A DNA stretch of 64,000 bases from Yamagishiella unicocca (taxonomy: Eukaryota; Chlorophyta; Chlorophyceae; Chlamydomonadales; Volvocaceae). The position numbers and the translations under genes were made by a program. Location of the stretch: contig BDSL01000052.1 in NCBI GenBank assembly GCA_003116995.1, positions 372,001 through 436,000 on the forward strand, written 5' to 3'. Below the pieces are notes generated by a model that saw only the letters and a program-made list of their open reading frames with translations, had not been told where the DNA came from and did no database searches. This document shows, piece by piece, positions 46,901 through 59,058 of the stretch (position 1 is the first letter of the stretch; every line of letters begins with the position of its first letter).

Positions 46901-49900
46901 ACTCCACAGCGCCTTAGCACCTTACGCAGCTGCCTCCAACTGACTAACTAAGGCTCGCGCCCCCCCCCCCACACACATATACACGTTTTGCCCCTGCCAG
47001 GTCGGAGTCCCGCCCCGGCCTCAGCGGTGGACGGAGGTGCGTGTTGGGCCGGTTGGTGGCGGGTAGGCGCGTTTCCAAATCAGATGCGGCGCCGCTGCCT
47101 GGCGGGAAAGGAAAGACACAGCCGTTGGACTGCGACCCGGGCGACCCGACTCGCGCCGTCGGTCCCACCCCCTCCTGCTTGTTGGTGCCCCCTCCCCCGT
47201 CCCCTGCCTGGCTCCGCGCCGGGCCCCAGGTGTGCGCCGTGGCCGAGCTGGTGCACCTGAAGCTGGTCATGCTGGCGGTGCACCAGGGCCGGGTGGAGGA
47301 CGCGGTGGCGCAGGTGCGGGCGCACCTGGCGCACTTCAGCAGACCACCGGGTGAGCGGCGGGCAGGAGGGCAGGAGGGCAGGAGGGCGGGCGGGCAGGAG
47401 GGCGGGCAGGGGGGCAGGAAGGCGGGCAGGAGGGCAGGAGGGCGGGCGGGCAGGAGGGCAGGAGGGCGGGCGGGCAGGAGGGCGGGCAGGGGGGCAGGAA
47501 GGCGGGCAGGAGGGCAGGAGGGCGGGCGGGCAGGAGGGCGGGCAGGGGGCAGGAAGGCGGGCAGGGGCAGGAGGGCGGGCAGGGGGGCAGGAAGGCGGGC
47601 AGGAGGGCAGGAGGGCGGGCGGGCAGGAGGGCGGGCAGGGGGGCAGGAAGGCGGGCAGGAGGGCAGGAGGGCGGGCGGGCAGGAGGGCGGGCAGGGGGGC
47701 AGGAAGGCGGGCAGGAGGGCAGGAGGGCAGGGGGGCAGGAGGACCCGGGTGCGGAGGTGTACACATAGTGCGGAGGTGTACACATAGTGCGGACGTGTAC
47801 ACATAGTGCGGAGGTGTACACATAGTGCGGACGTGTACACATAGTGCGGAGGTGTACACATAGTGCGGAGGTGTACACATAGTGCGGAGGTGTACACATA
47901 GTGCGGACGTAGCGCGCGGAGGTGTACTCTCCAAGAGCATCACCCTGCCCGCCCGCAACTCCGAATCTCGCCGTCGTACCCTACCCGCACATACCACAAA
48001 ACCCCACCTGCACCGTCCCTGACCTCACTCCACCTCGCCAAGCCCCTTTCTTCAGCCCACGCACCGCCCCGGGCCCTCCCGCGCCACCTGGCAGGCATGC
48101 TGCCCCCCGCCGCGCACAGCAGCCACCTGGGCTACCTGGTCCGCCAGCACCAGGTGGCGGCGCAGGAGGTCGGGACGCACGTGGACGCGCTGCCGGCCTA
48201 CATGCCGGCGTCGGGCGGCGGCGCAGCCGCGGGCTCCGCCGCCGCCGGCTTTACTGGCGGCAGCACCGCCAGCGGCATGATGCAGCCCAGCATGGTGCAG
48301 CAGCAGCTGACGGGGGGCGGCACAATCGGCGGCTCGGCGGCGGCGGCGGGGGCCACGGGCGCCACGGTCAATAGCACGGGGGCGATGGCGGCGGCGGCTG
48401 TGCCGTCGTCCACGCTGAAGGACTGCAGCCGGGCGCACCTGCTGATGGCGGCGGCGCGGCTGGCGGTGGCGCGGCGGCAGGCGGCGGACGGTATGCGCAT
48501 CGCCCGCAACGGCTCCGTCGCGGCGCATGGTCCGGGGGGCCCCGCGCCCGCGCTGGACACGGCGCCTGTGCGGCGGGGGCAGTACGTGGGGCAGCTGGTG
48601 CTGCGGAACGAGGCGGCGCAGGTGCGAAGCGAGGAGCGGGGCGGCGGACGGGCTGGGGCGGCGGACGGGGGCAGGGGCGGGGAGTCTGTGTGAGGTGACG
48701 GAGGAAAGGCGGGAGCTGCGGGCTACGTTCTCCTGGATTAGCGAGCGGAGAGTCTGGGGGGTTCGAGGAAGACCCGTGGGGGGGCCGGGAGCGAAGGGGA
48801 TTCAGACCCCCGCCAGGTGCAGGCCGAGGAATCGTGGCAGGCCAGAGGTCGCGTGAAGTGGAGGCAAGACGATGGGGTTCGGGGGGTAGCTAGTCTGGAT
48901 CGCCCCGCCTGCCTGGGTGCGGTGTCGGGCGTGTTGTGAAGGAGGTGGCCTCGGACTCAGCACCTTGCGTACGCACACAGTGGCCCGGAGGAAGGGTCCA
49001 GAAGGGCATCCAGCAGGCGCCCCATGATGCCCGCCGTCCCCCCTCCCCGCCGGCAAACCGACACCCCCCTTGTTCGGGTCTTCTCGCTATCCCCCCCCCC
49101 CCCTTGTTGCTCCAGGGCGGGTACTCGCCCCTCTCTGAGCACGACTACCTTCTCTTCCTGGAGGTGGGTGCTGGCGAGGACCCCTTGGAAAGGCGCCAGT
49201 CGATGCACATTGGGTGGGAGATGGAGCACTGGCTCCGGGTGCGACACGGACGCATCGCAAGGGTGTGTGCGGCCCACTCCTGCCTGTGCCCTCCCTCCCT
49301 CTGATGCGCGCCTGATGTCCCCGCCTGCACCTGCTCCCACTCCTCCGTCCTGCCCCCACCAGTCTGAGGAGTGCCGGCTGGTGACCCCCGCCTACGTCAT
49401 CGACGTCATGAACTCGGCGCTGCTGATGCTCAAGGACTGCACAGGCAAGGCGCGCCTGCGGGGTTTGCTGGCTAGGGGCGATTGCGCGTCAGGGGTGGTT
49501 TCGGCGTAACGGGTCAAATGCCTGTCGGCGGACGGCGGAGTCGGGGGCGGATGCGGATGCGACCGGTGACAGGGTACGCGAGCCTTGACGTGCCTTCGAG
49601 CCTCGACTCAGTGCGCCTCCTCACCACTGCGAGCCTGAATCTCTGGTAGAGCATCAGATAAGTCTGCTCGCCCTTTGCAGGGGCCGACCGGTTGCGGAGC
49701 CAGCTGGGGGGCACGATGGCGGCCGAGCACGTCCTCGCCAACAACCTGTCGGCAGCACGGAAGCTGCTGCTGCAGGTGCGTGACGGAGGGTCTGAGGGAC
49801 ACGTGGCAGCGAAGTGGGGGTCTGGTGCGGGGTGGGGGTCCTCGTGCTGGGCTGCTGAAGGAGACCACTGCCTGCGCCCTGTGGCTTGCTGGAATGGGGC

Positions 49901-52900
49901 GGGGCGTTGCTGTAGAGCTGGTGGCCGTTCAGAACGCTTGGGAATCGAGGACTGACTTCCGTCCCTGCCACGCCGGCCGCTCCGCTGCCCCGGCTGCCGC
50001 CCCCAGGTGTGCCACCAGTACCGGCGGGAGGGGTGGCTGCTGCCGCTGCTGCAGGCGCTGGTGTCGTTGCGGGAGGTGGCGCAGCGGCTGCGGCTGCCGG
50101 CGGAGCACCTGTGCTACAGCATGGAGATCGCCGCCCTGGCGACACAGCTGCAGCACCAGCCCGCGGCGCCGCTGCTGCGGCAGGGCTCAGCCCCCAGCAC
50201 CGCGCACCCCATCACCCTGCTCACCGGCTCGGCGGAGGACCGCGCAGCGGCCGCGGCCGCCAGCTCCGCCGCCGCCGCACAGGCCGACTGCGCGAGCCGG
50301 GTGGTGGATCCGGGTGCGGCGATGGCTGCTTGCAGGTCTGCGGTGAACACGCTTGTGACGGGCATCTCGGAGATCAAGCAGGGCATCATGAAGTCCACGG
50401 TGGTGCCTACCGGGGTGGGGGCTGCCGCCACGCCGATGTCGCCCGCCCAGTCGCAGCCGAGCTCCGACGCTAGCACCTCCCACCTGGCGCTCGGGTCGGT
50501 GGGGGCGACGCCGTCGGGAGGCGTGCCAACGGCGGTCAGCAGCGGCGGACTGCCGCGGCATTTCCACTATACTGTGGGTGCGGAGGGGAGGGGAGGGGAG
50601 GGCGCAGCTGCGTGCCTCGGGCAGCGCGCACAAAGGGCACAAAGGGGGGCCGCGACAGCTGGCACCGCGGCCTTGCATCCGTATCCGCATCCGCCCGATC
50701 CTCAAGTTGCCACCTGAGCCTGCACCCCACCGCCACTACCACCCCTGCTGCCACAATCAGGTTGAGCACCTGGACCTGCGAGAGGCTCAGCGCAGGGCCC
50801 GGGAAGCGGGCGACCCACGACCGGTGGCAGACATCATGCATCGGCACACGCAGCAGGACTTCGGCTGGTGCAGGTGGGCAGGGAATGTGACACGTAGTGG
50901 TGCCCCTGCCCAGGCGGGTAGTGGTATCACTTGTGCAAGCGGCTTGGCATGAGGATGGAGAGGCTTGGAATGGGCGCGGCGCACCTAGCCGGCACTCCGT
51001 GGTCGCACTACAGGGTCGCACTACAGGGTGGCACTACAGAGTGGCACTACAGAGTGGCACTACAGAGTGGCACTACAGAGTGGCACTACAGAGTGGCACT
51101 ACAGAGTGGCACTACAGGGTGGCACTGCAGGGTGGCACTGCAGAGTGGCACTGCAGGGTGGCACTGCAGGGTGGCACTACAGGGTGGCGGTGCTGGGGAG
51201 CCACTGCTGGGGGACTGGGGAGCCACGTGGGCGCATGCGGGTTGGCGCTGTCGGGGCGCGTGACGGGCTGCTGCCGGGAGGGGGCGCGCCGCGCAACCTG
51301 AGGCAAGCGCCGGAAGGAGGCGCGCTGGGGCCGTCAGGACGAGCTGGGTTCCGCAGAGCCTCACCCACACCCACGGTTTTCCTTCGTACACGGGTTGTTG
51401 TCCTTGCAACCCGCGATGCATGGACAACCAGCTCCTGCCCTGCCGCTCCACGTGTGGCACATGGCGTGTGACGTGTGACGTGTCTGTCTGCGTCTGCAGG
51501 TGTGTTGCGCTCGCCGCCGGCTTCACGTACGGGCGGCCGGACCCGGACACTGTGGACTTCTACCTGGCCCTCTACAACCAGCTGCCGCTGCCGCTGCCGC
51601 TCAAGGGCGTCATCTTGCACTTCGCGGACGACCATGTAGGTGACCAGGCAGGGGAGAGGCAGGGGAGAGGCAGGGGAGAGGCAGGGGAGAGGCAGGGGAG
51701 AGGCAGGGGAGAGGCAGGGGAGAGGCAGGGGAGAGGCAGGGGAGAGGCAGGGGAGAGGCAGGGGAGAGGCAGGGAAGAGGCAGGGAAGAGGCAGGGGAGA
51801 GGCAGGGAAGAGGCAGGATATGACCCGCGACATGAGCTGCTCCTGAGCGGTACATCATCTGGAGTATCGAGGTCCCGCGAAGCGAATCCAAGTGCTGTGG
51901 GGGCCCTTCTGCTGCCCTCGCGCCTGTCCGAACCAACTGCGTCGCCTAAGCCCCCCTCTCTCCCACACCCCACACCCCACCTCCCGGCCTCACCCCAGGG
52001 CGACTTGTGGGTGCAGGCCCTCCCTGGAGTCATCTCCGCCAGCGAGTCCGCGGCATCGCCGCTGCCGCAGCACATCGGCGCCGCCCTGGACTCCGCCACT
52101 CACTCCTTCCACCACCTGCACCTCAACTCCCACTTGCGGCCGCACGACACGCGACAGCGCCTCCAGCTTGGCAGCTCGCAAGGTAGGACGGTGTCGGGTA
52201 CGAGGCGGGGCCCTGAGTGGGTGCAGTCCTTGTTGCCTAGTCGCTGTACACGGTTTGGCTGGCTGGACCAGCACCCCGGCAGGCCACCGTCGCAGGCTAT
52301 GAGCCCGCCCCACTAGCCCCACACGCTCACGGCAGCCGCGTTCCACTCCCAACACTGCTCGGGTACGGCGCCGCTGGTTGCCAATGACAGCCGCGTTCCA
52401 CGCCCGACTGTCGACCGCAGGCGAGGAGCCGCAGCAGACGCCAGCGCCCACGGACCCGCGGGTCAGTCATAGCGCCCAGGCGGCGTCGGGTGACCACCGG
52501 ACCAGCGACAACGGGGCCGAGCGACTGCCAGGTAGGGGGTCGGGAGCGGAAGCGGCGTGTAGCGCCTGGATGGTTGATGTTGGTGTTGTGGTGGGCACGC
52601 AGCAGGTAGAATGGTTGCGGAGTGTGCTTGGGCAGCGCAGGGACGGGAAGGGCTCGCGGCCACGGGCCAGGCAGGGCAGGGCTAGGGGTGTTGCACCCCG
52701 GCTCGCAGCTCCGGCTGCGTCCTGCCTCCAGCAACCCTATTCGCACAACCCTCCGCGATCCCCAACATAGGCCAACCCCCCGGCCCGTGCAAGCCTAGCA
52801 CACCTCCTCACCCACCGCCCTACTACAGCCCCCCACCTCACCTCCCCCTCCGCAGGCCAGCTCCATCACACCGCGGGGCCGCCCTCCACCTCCACCTCGC

Positions 52901-55900
52901 CCTCCCCCGTCCTGTCCGGCCCCCCGGCCCCCGCCGCCTCGCTGCCTCCGGGCCGCTGGTCGCACTTCTCAGTGCGCCTGGCACCCCGCTGCCTCGGCCG
53001 CCTGCGGGCTGAGCGAGCCATCCTGCTGCTCTCGGACCACGCAACCGTGGTCTTCAAGCTCGCGTCCTTCTCCCCCGCCACCGCGGCCTCCTCGCAGCCA
53101 GGGGTCCTCACGGGCCCCCTGCTCGCACCCCCTGCACGCGGCCAAGACCGCCGCAGCGGTGACGGCGGTGCGGCCGTGGACCTGGCCGCCTCGCCGTTCC
53201 GGAGCATCCGCGCCGCCACTGCGGGCCCAGCGGTGGCGCCCGGGCAGCTGGTGCTGACGGTGGCGCACCTGGGGCCGCTGCCCACGTTGTCGTACGGCCT
53301 CCCCGCGGGCCTTGCGCTGCTGGGCGAGCACGCGCCGCTGCTGGCGGTGCTGGGCGTGCCGGCGGGGGGGCGGCCGCTGGTGGGTTGTGTTGGAGGAGGG
53401 CGGGGGCGTTGCTGCCCTTGGGGGCATCATCTTGTGTACGCATCGGCCGAGGTCATCAATCTGCCAGCAACAGCAGTACCTGAGGCGCCGTGAATCCGAT
53501 GTGGGGTGGGGAATGTCTGCGGCTGATGCCGCAGCCCCACCCGACAGCAGCGGCCCCCTCGGGGCTCCACCCCACTCCTGCCACCACCTCACGAGCCCAC
53601 TCGCCTTCCCCGCCCCCAGTTCTCCAGCATGCATCACAAAACGTCTGTTCTAAACGGTTTTTCCTGGCATCCACGGGTCTTCCTCGAAACCCCCCCAGGC
53701 GGGTGCCTCCATGGAGTTCGTCATCGGCCGCACCACGGGGGGCTTGCAGCCCTCAGACATCGTGCTGGTGGTGGACGACACAGAGGCCACTCAGGGCCTT
53801 ATGGCGCTCAACAACGAGCGCTACCGCATACCGCTGCCCACAGTGCAGCCGGGACACACGCACACAGTGCGCCTGTGGGCGCGCTCGGCGGCGGCGGGCA
53901 CGGCGGCCGTGGCGGCGGTGCTGTTGTGCCCAGCACAGGTGCGGCTTGATCGCCTGGGGCGGGAGGGTTAGGCAGGGCAACATGGCTGGGGCGGGAGGGC
54001 ACGACTGTGGCGCATGAGTTGTTCATAGGGCAGGCCGGTGCAGGGAGGAGGGGATTGGCACTCTAGAACGCCGCGCCCCAGCGGCATCCGTGTTTTCCCT
54101 CGGCGGCGGCGGCGGCTCCACCAGCAGAGAGGCGACCTCGCCCCATGTGCAGATGTACTGGCAAGTATGTCCTCCACGCTCGCCCCACTCGCACTTCCCG
54201 GCGCAGGTGACTGCCACCGCGACACTGACCTTCGAGGAGCCGTTCGAGTTCAAGTGCAAGTAAGCGCGGGCGCTGTGGGGCCCTGGGGCCCTGGCCCAGA
54301 TACAAGGGGCGGTATGGGTGGGGCGGTAGCGGGCGGTGGGCATTGTGGCGGCTGCCCCATCTAGCCCTCCTATCCCACCTATCCCACCTATCTATCCCAC
54401 CTATCTATCCCACCTATCTATCCCACCTATCTATCCCACCTATCTATCCCACCTACCCCAGCTATCCCAGGGGCATTGCTGTGTCACAACCCCACCTGCA
54501 TGAGTCGCCCCCATGCTCCTCGACGGACTCTGGTCCAACGCTACCTGCTTATTTCAGTCCGTCCTCACTGCGGAATTGCTCGTCATAACGGCTCAACGTG
54601 TTAACCACCCACGTGCCGGTGGCGCTGTCACAGGATGTGTTCGGAGGTGGGCGTGCACACCCTCTCGCTGCCGCGGCTGACATCCCGGGAGCTAGGCACC
54701 ACCGCCCTCACGATAGGTGGGTGGGTGGTGGGGGTTATAAGATAAACCCGCGAATCCACGGCCGAGCCGTGGGGGTGGGGGGTGGGTTGCATGCGTTGCT
54801 AGCAAGGGGTGTGGGTGCGAAGTGTAGGATGCCAAGGCGCGGCGTGTGACGCCGCAAAGGGACGGGGGACGATGGGTGCACTCCTTGCGGAGCCTTTTCG
54901 CCACCAGTCCGAACACCGGGTCCCACGTCTTTTCCGTCGCCCTCCATGCCTCCACCTCGCCTCCACCTCACCTCCTCCGCGACGACCGCCCTCCCGCCAC
55001 CCCCCGGCTCCACCCGCAGGCCAGCCTGTCATGGTCACCGCCATGATCCGAGCCCTGCAGCCAGCCACCTTGGAGCTGGCGAACGCGCAAGTGCGTCCAG
55101 GGTACAAACAAAGCTGCTCCTCCGACCAACTCACCAACCTGCCGTACAGCGAAGAGAAACCTAACGACCTGCTCCGGCCGGAAACCTTTCTCCAGGAGGA
55201 AAAACGCCATTACTTAGGATTTTGCGAGTGCCTGCATCCCCGCCAGCACTCGAAATTCCGCGCCCTCCCCACATCCCGCGCCCTCTTCTGCCCCCAGGTG
55301 GCCCTGGAGGCCAGCTCCGCCATCAAGCTGGTGGCGGACCCCAACCAGCAGCTCACGGCGCACGGCTCCGGAACCCCCATGCGCATGTCCCGCAGCGACG
55401 TCTTCACACTGCTGCTGCCCATCTGCCCAACCGAGCTCCTCGAGCACGGCCGCAGCATGGGCCGCTTGAACTTGCGGTGGCGGCGACCCGCGGGTCACGT
55501 GCTGCGGCCGTCTGTGCCGCAGCCGTCGCTCGGCGCGGCTGCAGGGGTGAAACGTGTGAGCGCCGGGGACGGCGGGCCCGCGGCGGCGGGCGGTGCGGAC
55601 GGCAGCGTGGACCCGCTGGCGGAGCCGTGCCCTGACCCGTGGGTCACCACCGTCCTGGAGCTGCCCCGCGTGACGGTCTCGGACAGTCTTCTGACGGCGC
55701 GGACGCTGGGTCCGGCGCAGATCACCACGGGCATCTCCTTCACGTACACGTTACAGGTGGGAGGGCTGAGCGGCCGGGGCGACAGATTGAGTACGGCGCC
55801 GCGTGGGAGGATTGCTACCCTAGTGAACTAGCCACCCGTCGTAGGCTCATTCTTTCCCCCAACTGCTTCCAAAACTTCCTTCCCTCCTCCCTCCCGCCTC

Positions 55901-56181
55901 GCCCTCCTCCCTCCTGCCCGCCCTCCTCCCCGCAGCTCCAGAACTTCGGGTCGGCCCCCCTGGAGCTCATGATCTCGCTCATGGATGCCCCCGGCTTTGC
56001 ATGCTCCAACGAGCGCAGCCCCTCCTTGTCGGTGCCCCCCCTGGAGCGGGCCAACGTGGCGTGGACCCTGGTGGCCAGCGTACCGGGCCACCAGCAGCTG
56101 CCGGGTGTGCGGCTGCTGGCGCCCCGACACAACTGCGCGCTGACCACGCAGAGCCCGCACGTGTACGTGCAGCCCTTCTGA
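43935..56181 (+). CDS. TRAPPC11: TRAPPC11 (foie gras / gryzun) subunit of the TRAPP trafficking complex
   Basis: Tethering-complex subunit for ER-Golgi and post-Golgi traffic. Model exons: 43935-44118, 44239-44291, 44612-44683, 45293-45403, 45781-45845, 46089-46479, 46733-46819, 47001-47036, 47230-47350, 48056-48621, 49116-49163, 49363-49444, 49681-49775, 50007-50573, 50761-50873, 51500-51635, 51999-52182, 52421-52531, 52856-53379, 53699-53938, 54207-54259, 54634-54716, 55020-55090, 55298-55756, 55936-56181. These total 1565 residues, in frame. Family signatures: PPLPLVALLGCPELH at the start; the foie-gras block YAEFRQDWATAVAHYRESY with AELVHLKLVMLAVHQGRVEDA; YRREGWLLPLLQAL; and C-terminal beta domains (gryzun) ending PHVYVQPF. 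It is longer than animal and plant orthologues because of Ala/Gly-rich inserts and a 22-residue repeat. The donor of exon 3 (GTTCGC) is weak; exon 12 appears to use a GC donor. Confidence 0.93.
46090..46290 (+). repeat. 66-bp coding minisatellite in TRAPPC11 exon 6, three copies
   Basis: Three near-perfect copies encoding ALPCNSHHDRLILPLPILAP plus PG, followed by a partial copy running into ALPDDPAIRH. The unit is a multiple of three, so the frame is kept. Confidence 0.85.
46666..46732 (+). repeat. Family 1 repeat ending at a TRAPPC11 acceptor (sense)
   Basis: CTAAACGGTGTTTCTCGCAT, then CCACGGGCCTTCCTCGAAACC, 11 bases before the AG of exon 7. Confidence 0.8.
47361..47915 (+). repeat. Two adjacent intronic minisatellites
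   Basis: A G-rich array of GGGCAGGAGGGCGGGC variants (47361-47740) runs into about nine copies of GTGCGGAGGTGTACACATA (47745-47915) in TRAPPC11 intron 9. Opposite-strand Pro-rich frames here are artefacts. Confidence 0.9.
48760..48780 (-). repeat. Family 1 core, antisense, TRAPPC11 intron 10
   Basis: GGTTCGAGGAAGACCCGTGG, the reverse complement of the family 1 end, about 140 bases after the donor. Confidence 0.65.
51005..51190 (+). repeat. 13-bp intronic minisatellite
   Basis: About fourteen copies of GTGGCACTACAGA and close variants in TRAPPC11 intron 15. Confidence 0.9.
51645..51825 (+). repeat. 11-bp intronic minisatellite
   Basis: About sixteen copies of AGGCAGGGGAG starting about ten bases after the donor of TRAPPC11 exon 16. 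Confidence 0.9.
53615..53698 (+). repeat. Family 1 repeat, full copy ending exactly at a TRAPPC11 acceptor (sense)
   Basis: CCAGTTCTCCAGCATGCATC, ACGTCTGTTCTAAACGG, GGCATCCACGGGTCTTCCTC, then GAAACCCCCCCAG. The terminal AG is the 3' splice site of exon 20, and the C run of the repeat is its pyrimidine tract. Confidence 0.9.
54362..54462 (+). repeat. Intronic CTATCTATCCCAC array
   Basis: Six to seven copies of a 13-bp CTATCTATCCCAC unit after shorter variants, in TRAPPC11 intron 21. Confidence 0.9.
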
Positions 56182-57311
56182 GCTCGGCCGAAGAACGACG
56201 GGTGCGCGTAATGCGCATGACGTCTTTTGATGCGCGAACGAGGGCCGTCGCCTAATGTGGGGCCACTCACGGCATGACTTGACGAGGCTGTAGGTTGCTG
56301 GGGAGCCTTGGGGGCAGCAGCTAGGGGGTGGGAGTGGTAGCGGCCAACGGCTCGTTGTTGGGCGGGTGATTGGGTGATGGCAGCCAGGGCGGCGGTGGTG
56401 GTTGGCGCAGAGGGACTGCATTATGCGGGGCGGGGATGTGAAGAGCAGTAGGGTGGTGGTGCTTACGTGAATGCGGTTCTGGGGGTGGTGGTGGCAGGGG
56501 CTTGGGTGTGGAGATGTGGATGACGATGTCGGTGCCGGCAGTAGCCCGGAGGTCCACCACTGACGGACCCGTGTCCATTGGGTGCGGCATGCGGACAACT
56601 CGCATTGCGTACCAGGCACATACATGCCAACGGGACCTTGGCTCCCCTCTCGCGACACACTACAGGTCACATGTGGCTCACCTCTCTCCGGTCAAGTACA
56701 TAACACAGAATTGCAGCTGATCACTTTAGCTGGCCGCCCTCAGCCCACATGGTCTGCGTGACCAGTCAGCACCGAGCTGCGGACGTAGCCACTCCGCTCG
56801 TCCACACAGCAGCCGCCTAGCCATACCCAAGGGCACGAGGCACTGCCGTCCGACCTCCTAACCAGCATGCCGCTCGCAGAGTTTCCTCGCAACGAAAGCC
56901 GTTGTGCAGTGCGCCCCTTCACCACTGCTGCCATAAGCCGCTAGCCCCACCGCTTCCTAACCATCCACATCACGGCACGGCGGGCTCCAAGCCTTGTCCA
57001 TATCCTGCTACATGCGAGCAAGTGCGGCAGAATACCCCCGTGAAACGCGCCACAAAGCCTTGCCACTCACCAGTTTCGTGCTCATACATGCACCGCGTAC
57101 CTAGCGCTGTGCTAGACCGCTCATATCCGGTATACCACATCGTCTCTTCTCATCCGCGCACAACTAAATATCACGCTTCCAATGGCAACCACGAATCTTT
57201 GTTGGTATCATACTTGCTCTCTTGCTCCCAGACTCGACTGTAAGAGCCTTTCATTTGTGAGCGGCGACCAGCTCCCGCTCAGGTCTTTCCTCCAAGCTCT
57301 CCCTCAACCCG
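56182..57311. other. Intergenic region between convergent TRAPPC11 and SRX1
   Basis: Contains both 3' UTRs. No supported gene. A TGTAA at about 57239 on + lies more than 1 kb after the TRAPPC11 stop, too far to assign. Confidence 0.4.
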
Positions 57312-59058
57312 TCACATGAGGTGCATCTTGAGGACCTCCTTGGTGGCCTTCCGGACGCGGCACCGGATGGTTTCGGAGCCCAGCCGCTGATGTGCCTGCG
57401 CAGCGGCGCACGGGTCGACCGAATAGGACATCAGAGAGCCGGTAGCTGCATCCAAGCCTCATTAGCTTCATGCCGGTTACCCCTACGGTTTGTGCGGCCT
57501 GCCAGGCCAGCGCAATCCTTCCTATTCGCTACTCCAAGGCGCCAAAGCAGACATCCGGCTATCAGACCGTCGTCGAAAAAAGCACACAACCCACAGCCCC
57601 GGCCGTCCTCAAGGCGCCCCTCGCCCGGCACTGCTCCCCCAGCCCCGCTCCTCCCCCCCCACCGGTTCTTTTCTGTAACCCCACCTCGTATCGATGGCAG
57701 CCCGAGAAGCCGTAGTACACCCCGTCCACCTCCAGGACGTCAATCTGCGGCCGGCGGCGGCACAAGGCCCACATGGGGCGGGTGACGAGGTGCGGGACAG
57801 CGGCGGGGCTGAGTCAAGCGAGGATGGGAAGAAGACACGAGGCGAGGGGCAAGCAGCCAACAGCCGGCAGGGGGCAGACAGGGCGGGTGAACGCCGGCGG
57901 GGAAGTCCGGAGACGTGAACACGGAGCTCCTCCTGGCGCCGGTGGCGGCCAGTGCACAGTTCCACATTATGAAAACCTGGAGGTGATGATTGCGGACGAG
58001 CTGCCCCTACGATCGCAGGGGCAGCACCCAAGCCTGCAAACCGATGCCCGCACGTGCGCGCCCTCCCTGGAGCGTGTCGTACCGGGGCTGCTCGCCCGCA
58101 CCTGCTACCGCCCCGCCCCCCTCGTCGTTTCTCAATGGTTTTTCTTCGTACACGGGTTTTCCCTGCAAGCCCCCGCACCCACCCACCGGCTCCTGCAGCC
58201 CGATCTGCTTGATGCTCTCCATCAGCGCCGCCACCTTGTCCTGGTCTGCAGGCGGCAAGTGGCGAGGCGGCGGAGGTGCCAGCGGGGTGTGTGCGTTGCT
58301 GCATCTGATGCCCAGGAGGTGAGGGAGGCCCAAATGATGCCTTTCCTCACCTCCACCTCTCGACTCCATCGCTTTGCCATTCCCCACCCCGCCCCGCCCT
58401 GGCCGCAAGCCGTGAACGTCCCGGCCTCCTCTCAGCGCTGGCTGACCTCAGGAGCGTCGGAGGGCAAGGTCGAGCCGCCCGCAACACGTGGAGACAGGTC
58501 AAACCACCTAGCACAACCAGAGAGCCGCACAGCAGCTGTCGAGGAACCCCCTCACCGTTGCCCCGCGTGCGACCAAGCGGCCGGCGGATGGCCGCTATCG
58601 GCAAGTCCGTAATGAGCCTCCCATCGTCTCGTGCACCCGAAGCAGACTCTGGAGCGGATAGGGGCGGAAGGGGCGCGGGAGGGGCGCTGAGAAGGTGAAG
58701 GAACGCAGGGCAGGAGAGGGGAGGACAGCACTGCCATTTGAGTGTTTACGTGCGCCAACAGCGATGCTCACTTTCTTTGTTGTCGAAGGTCCAGTTATAT
58801 TTGCTAGCGCTTGCGCCGGAAACTGCAAAAGGCTCCATAGGTGTCAGTGAACGCAATCCGCGAGCCAACATCATCTCGCCCATTGTTACCTGCGCTTGCG
58901 GCCTGTCCATCTGAATCCACAGCAACTTTTTGGTTCTGCTCAGTTGAACTAACACAGCGGACAACCTTCGCCCGGCCCAAGCAAGCAGGACGTGCGACGA
59001 AGGTGCATGACCGAGTTTGCACGGGGAGGTGCGGGCAAGCGATATGGGCAATCATCAT
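57312..59058 (-). CDS. SRX1: Sulfiredoxin, chloroplast-targeted
   Basis: Reduces over-oxidised (sulfinic) 2-Cys peroxiredoxins in an ATP-dependent reaction. Five exons right to left: 59058-58890, 58648-58556, 58245-58187, 57744-57685, 57395-57312. They give 154 residues, all phases consistent. Residues 1-about 40 (MMIAHIACPHLPVQTRSCTF...) form a basic, Ser-containing transit peptide. The domain reads LITDLPIAAIRRPLGRTRGN, DQDKVAALMESIKQIGLQEP, IDVLEVDGVYYGFSGCHRYE, then AHQRLGSETIRCRVRKATKE. FSGCHR holds the catalytic Cys, and the Arg-rich RRPLGRTR and GCHRYE segments correspond to the nucleotide-binding site of the family. The intron after exon 4 begins inside a copy of repeat family 2, and the intron after exon 3 carries a family 1 copy. 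Confidence 0.95.
57660..57684 (-). repeat. Family 2 repeat starting exactly at an SRX1 donor (antisense)
   Basis: On the coding strand the intron begins GTGGGGTTACAGAAAAGAAC, then CGGTG, the reverse complement of the family 2 end seen upstream of acceptors in GSH1 and in the gene at 59603-63845. Confidence 0.7.
58125..58175 (+). repeat. Family 1 repeat near an SRX1 donor (antisense to the gene)
   Basis: TCAATGGTTTTTCTTCGTAC followed by ACGGGTTTTCCCTGCAAGCC, a diverged copy whose conserved end lies about 12 bases inside the intron after exon 3. Confidence 0.65.

Noticed and set aside
47041..47997. Long frames on both strands over 47361-47915
   Set aside because: Purely repeat-encoded; the region is TRAPPC11 intron 9.
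52969..53637. 222-residue minus-strand frame
   Set aside because: Antisense to TRAPPC11 exon 19, which carries the conserved sequence.
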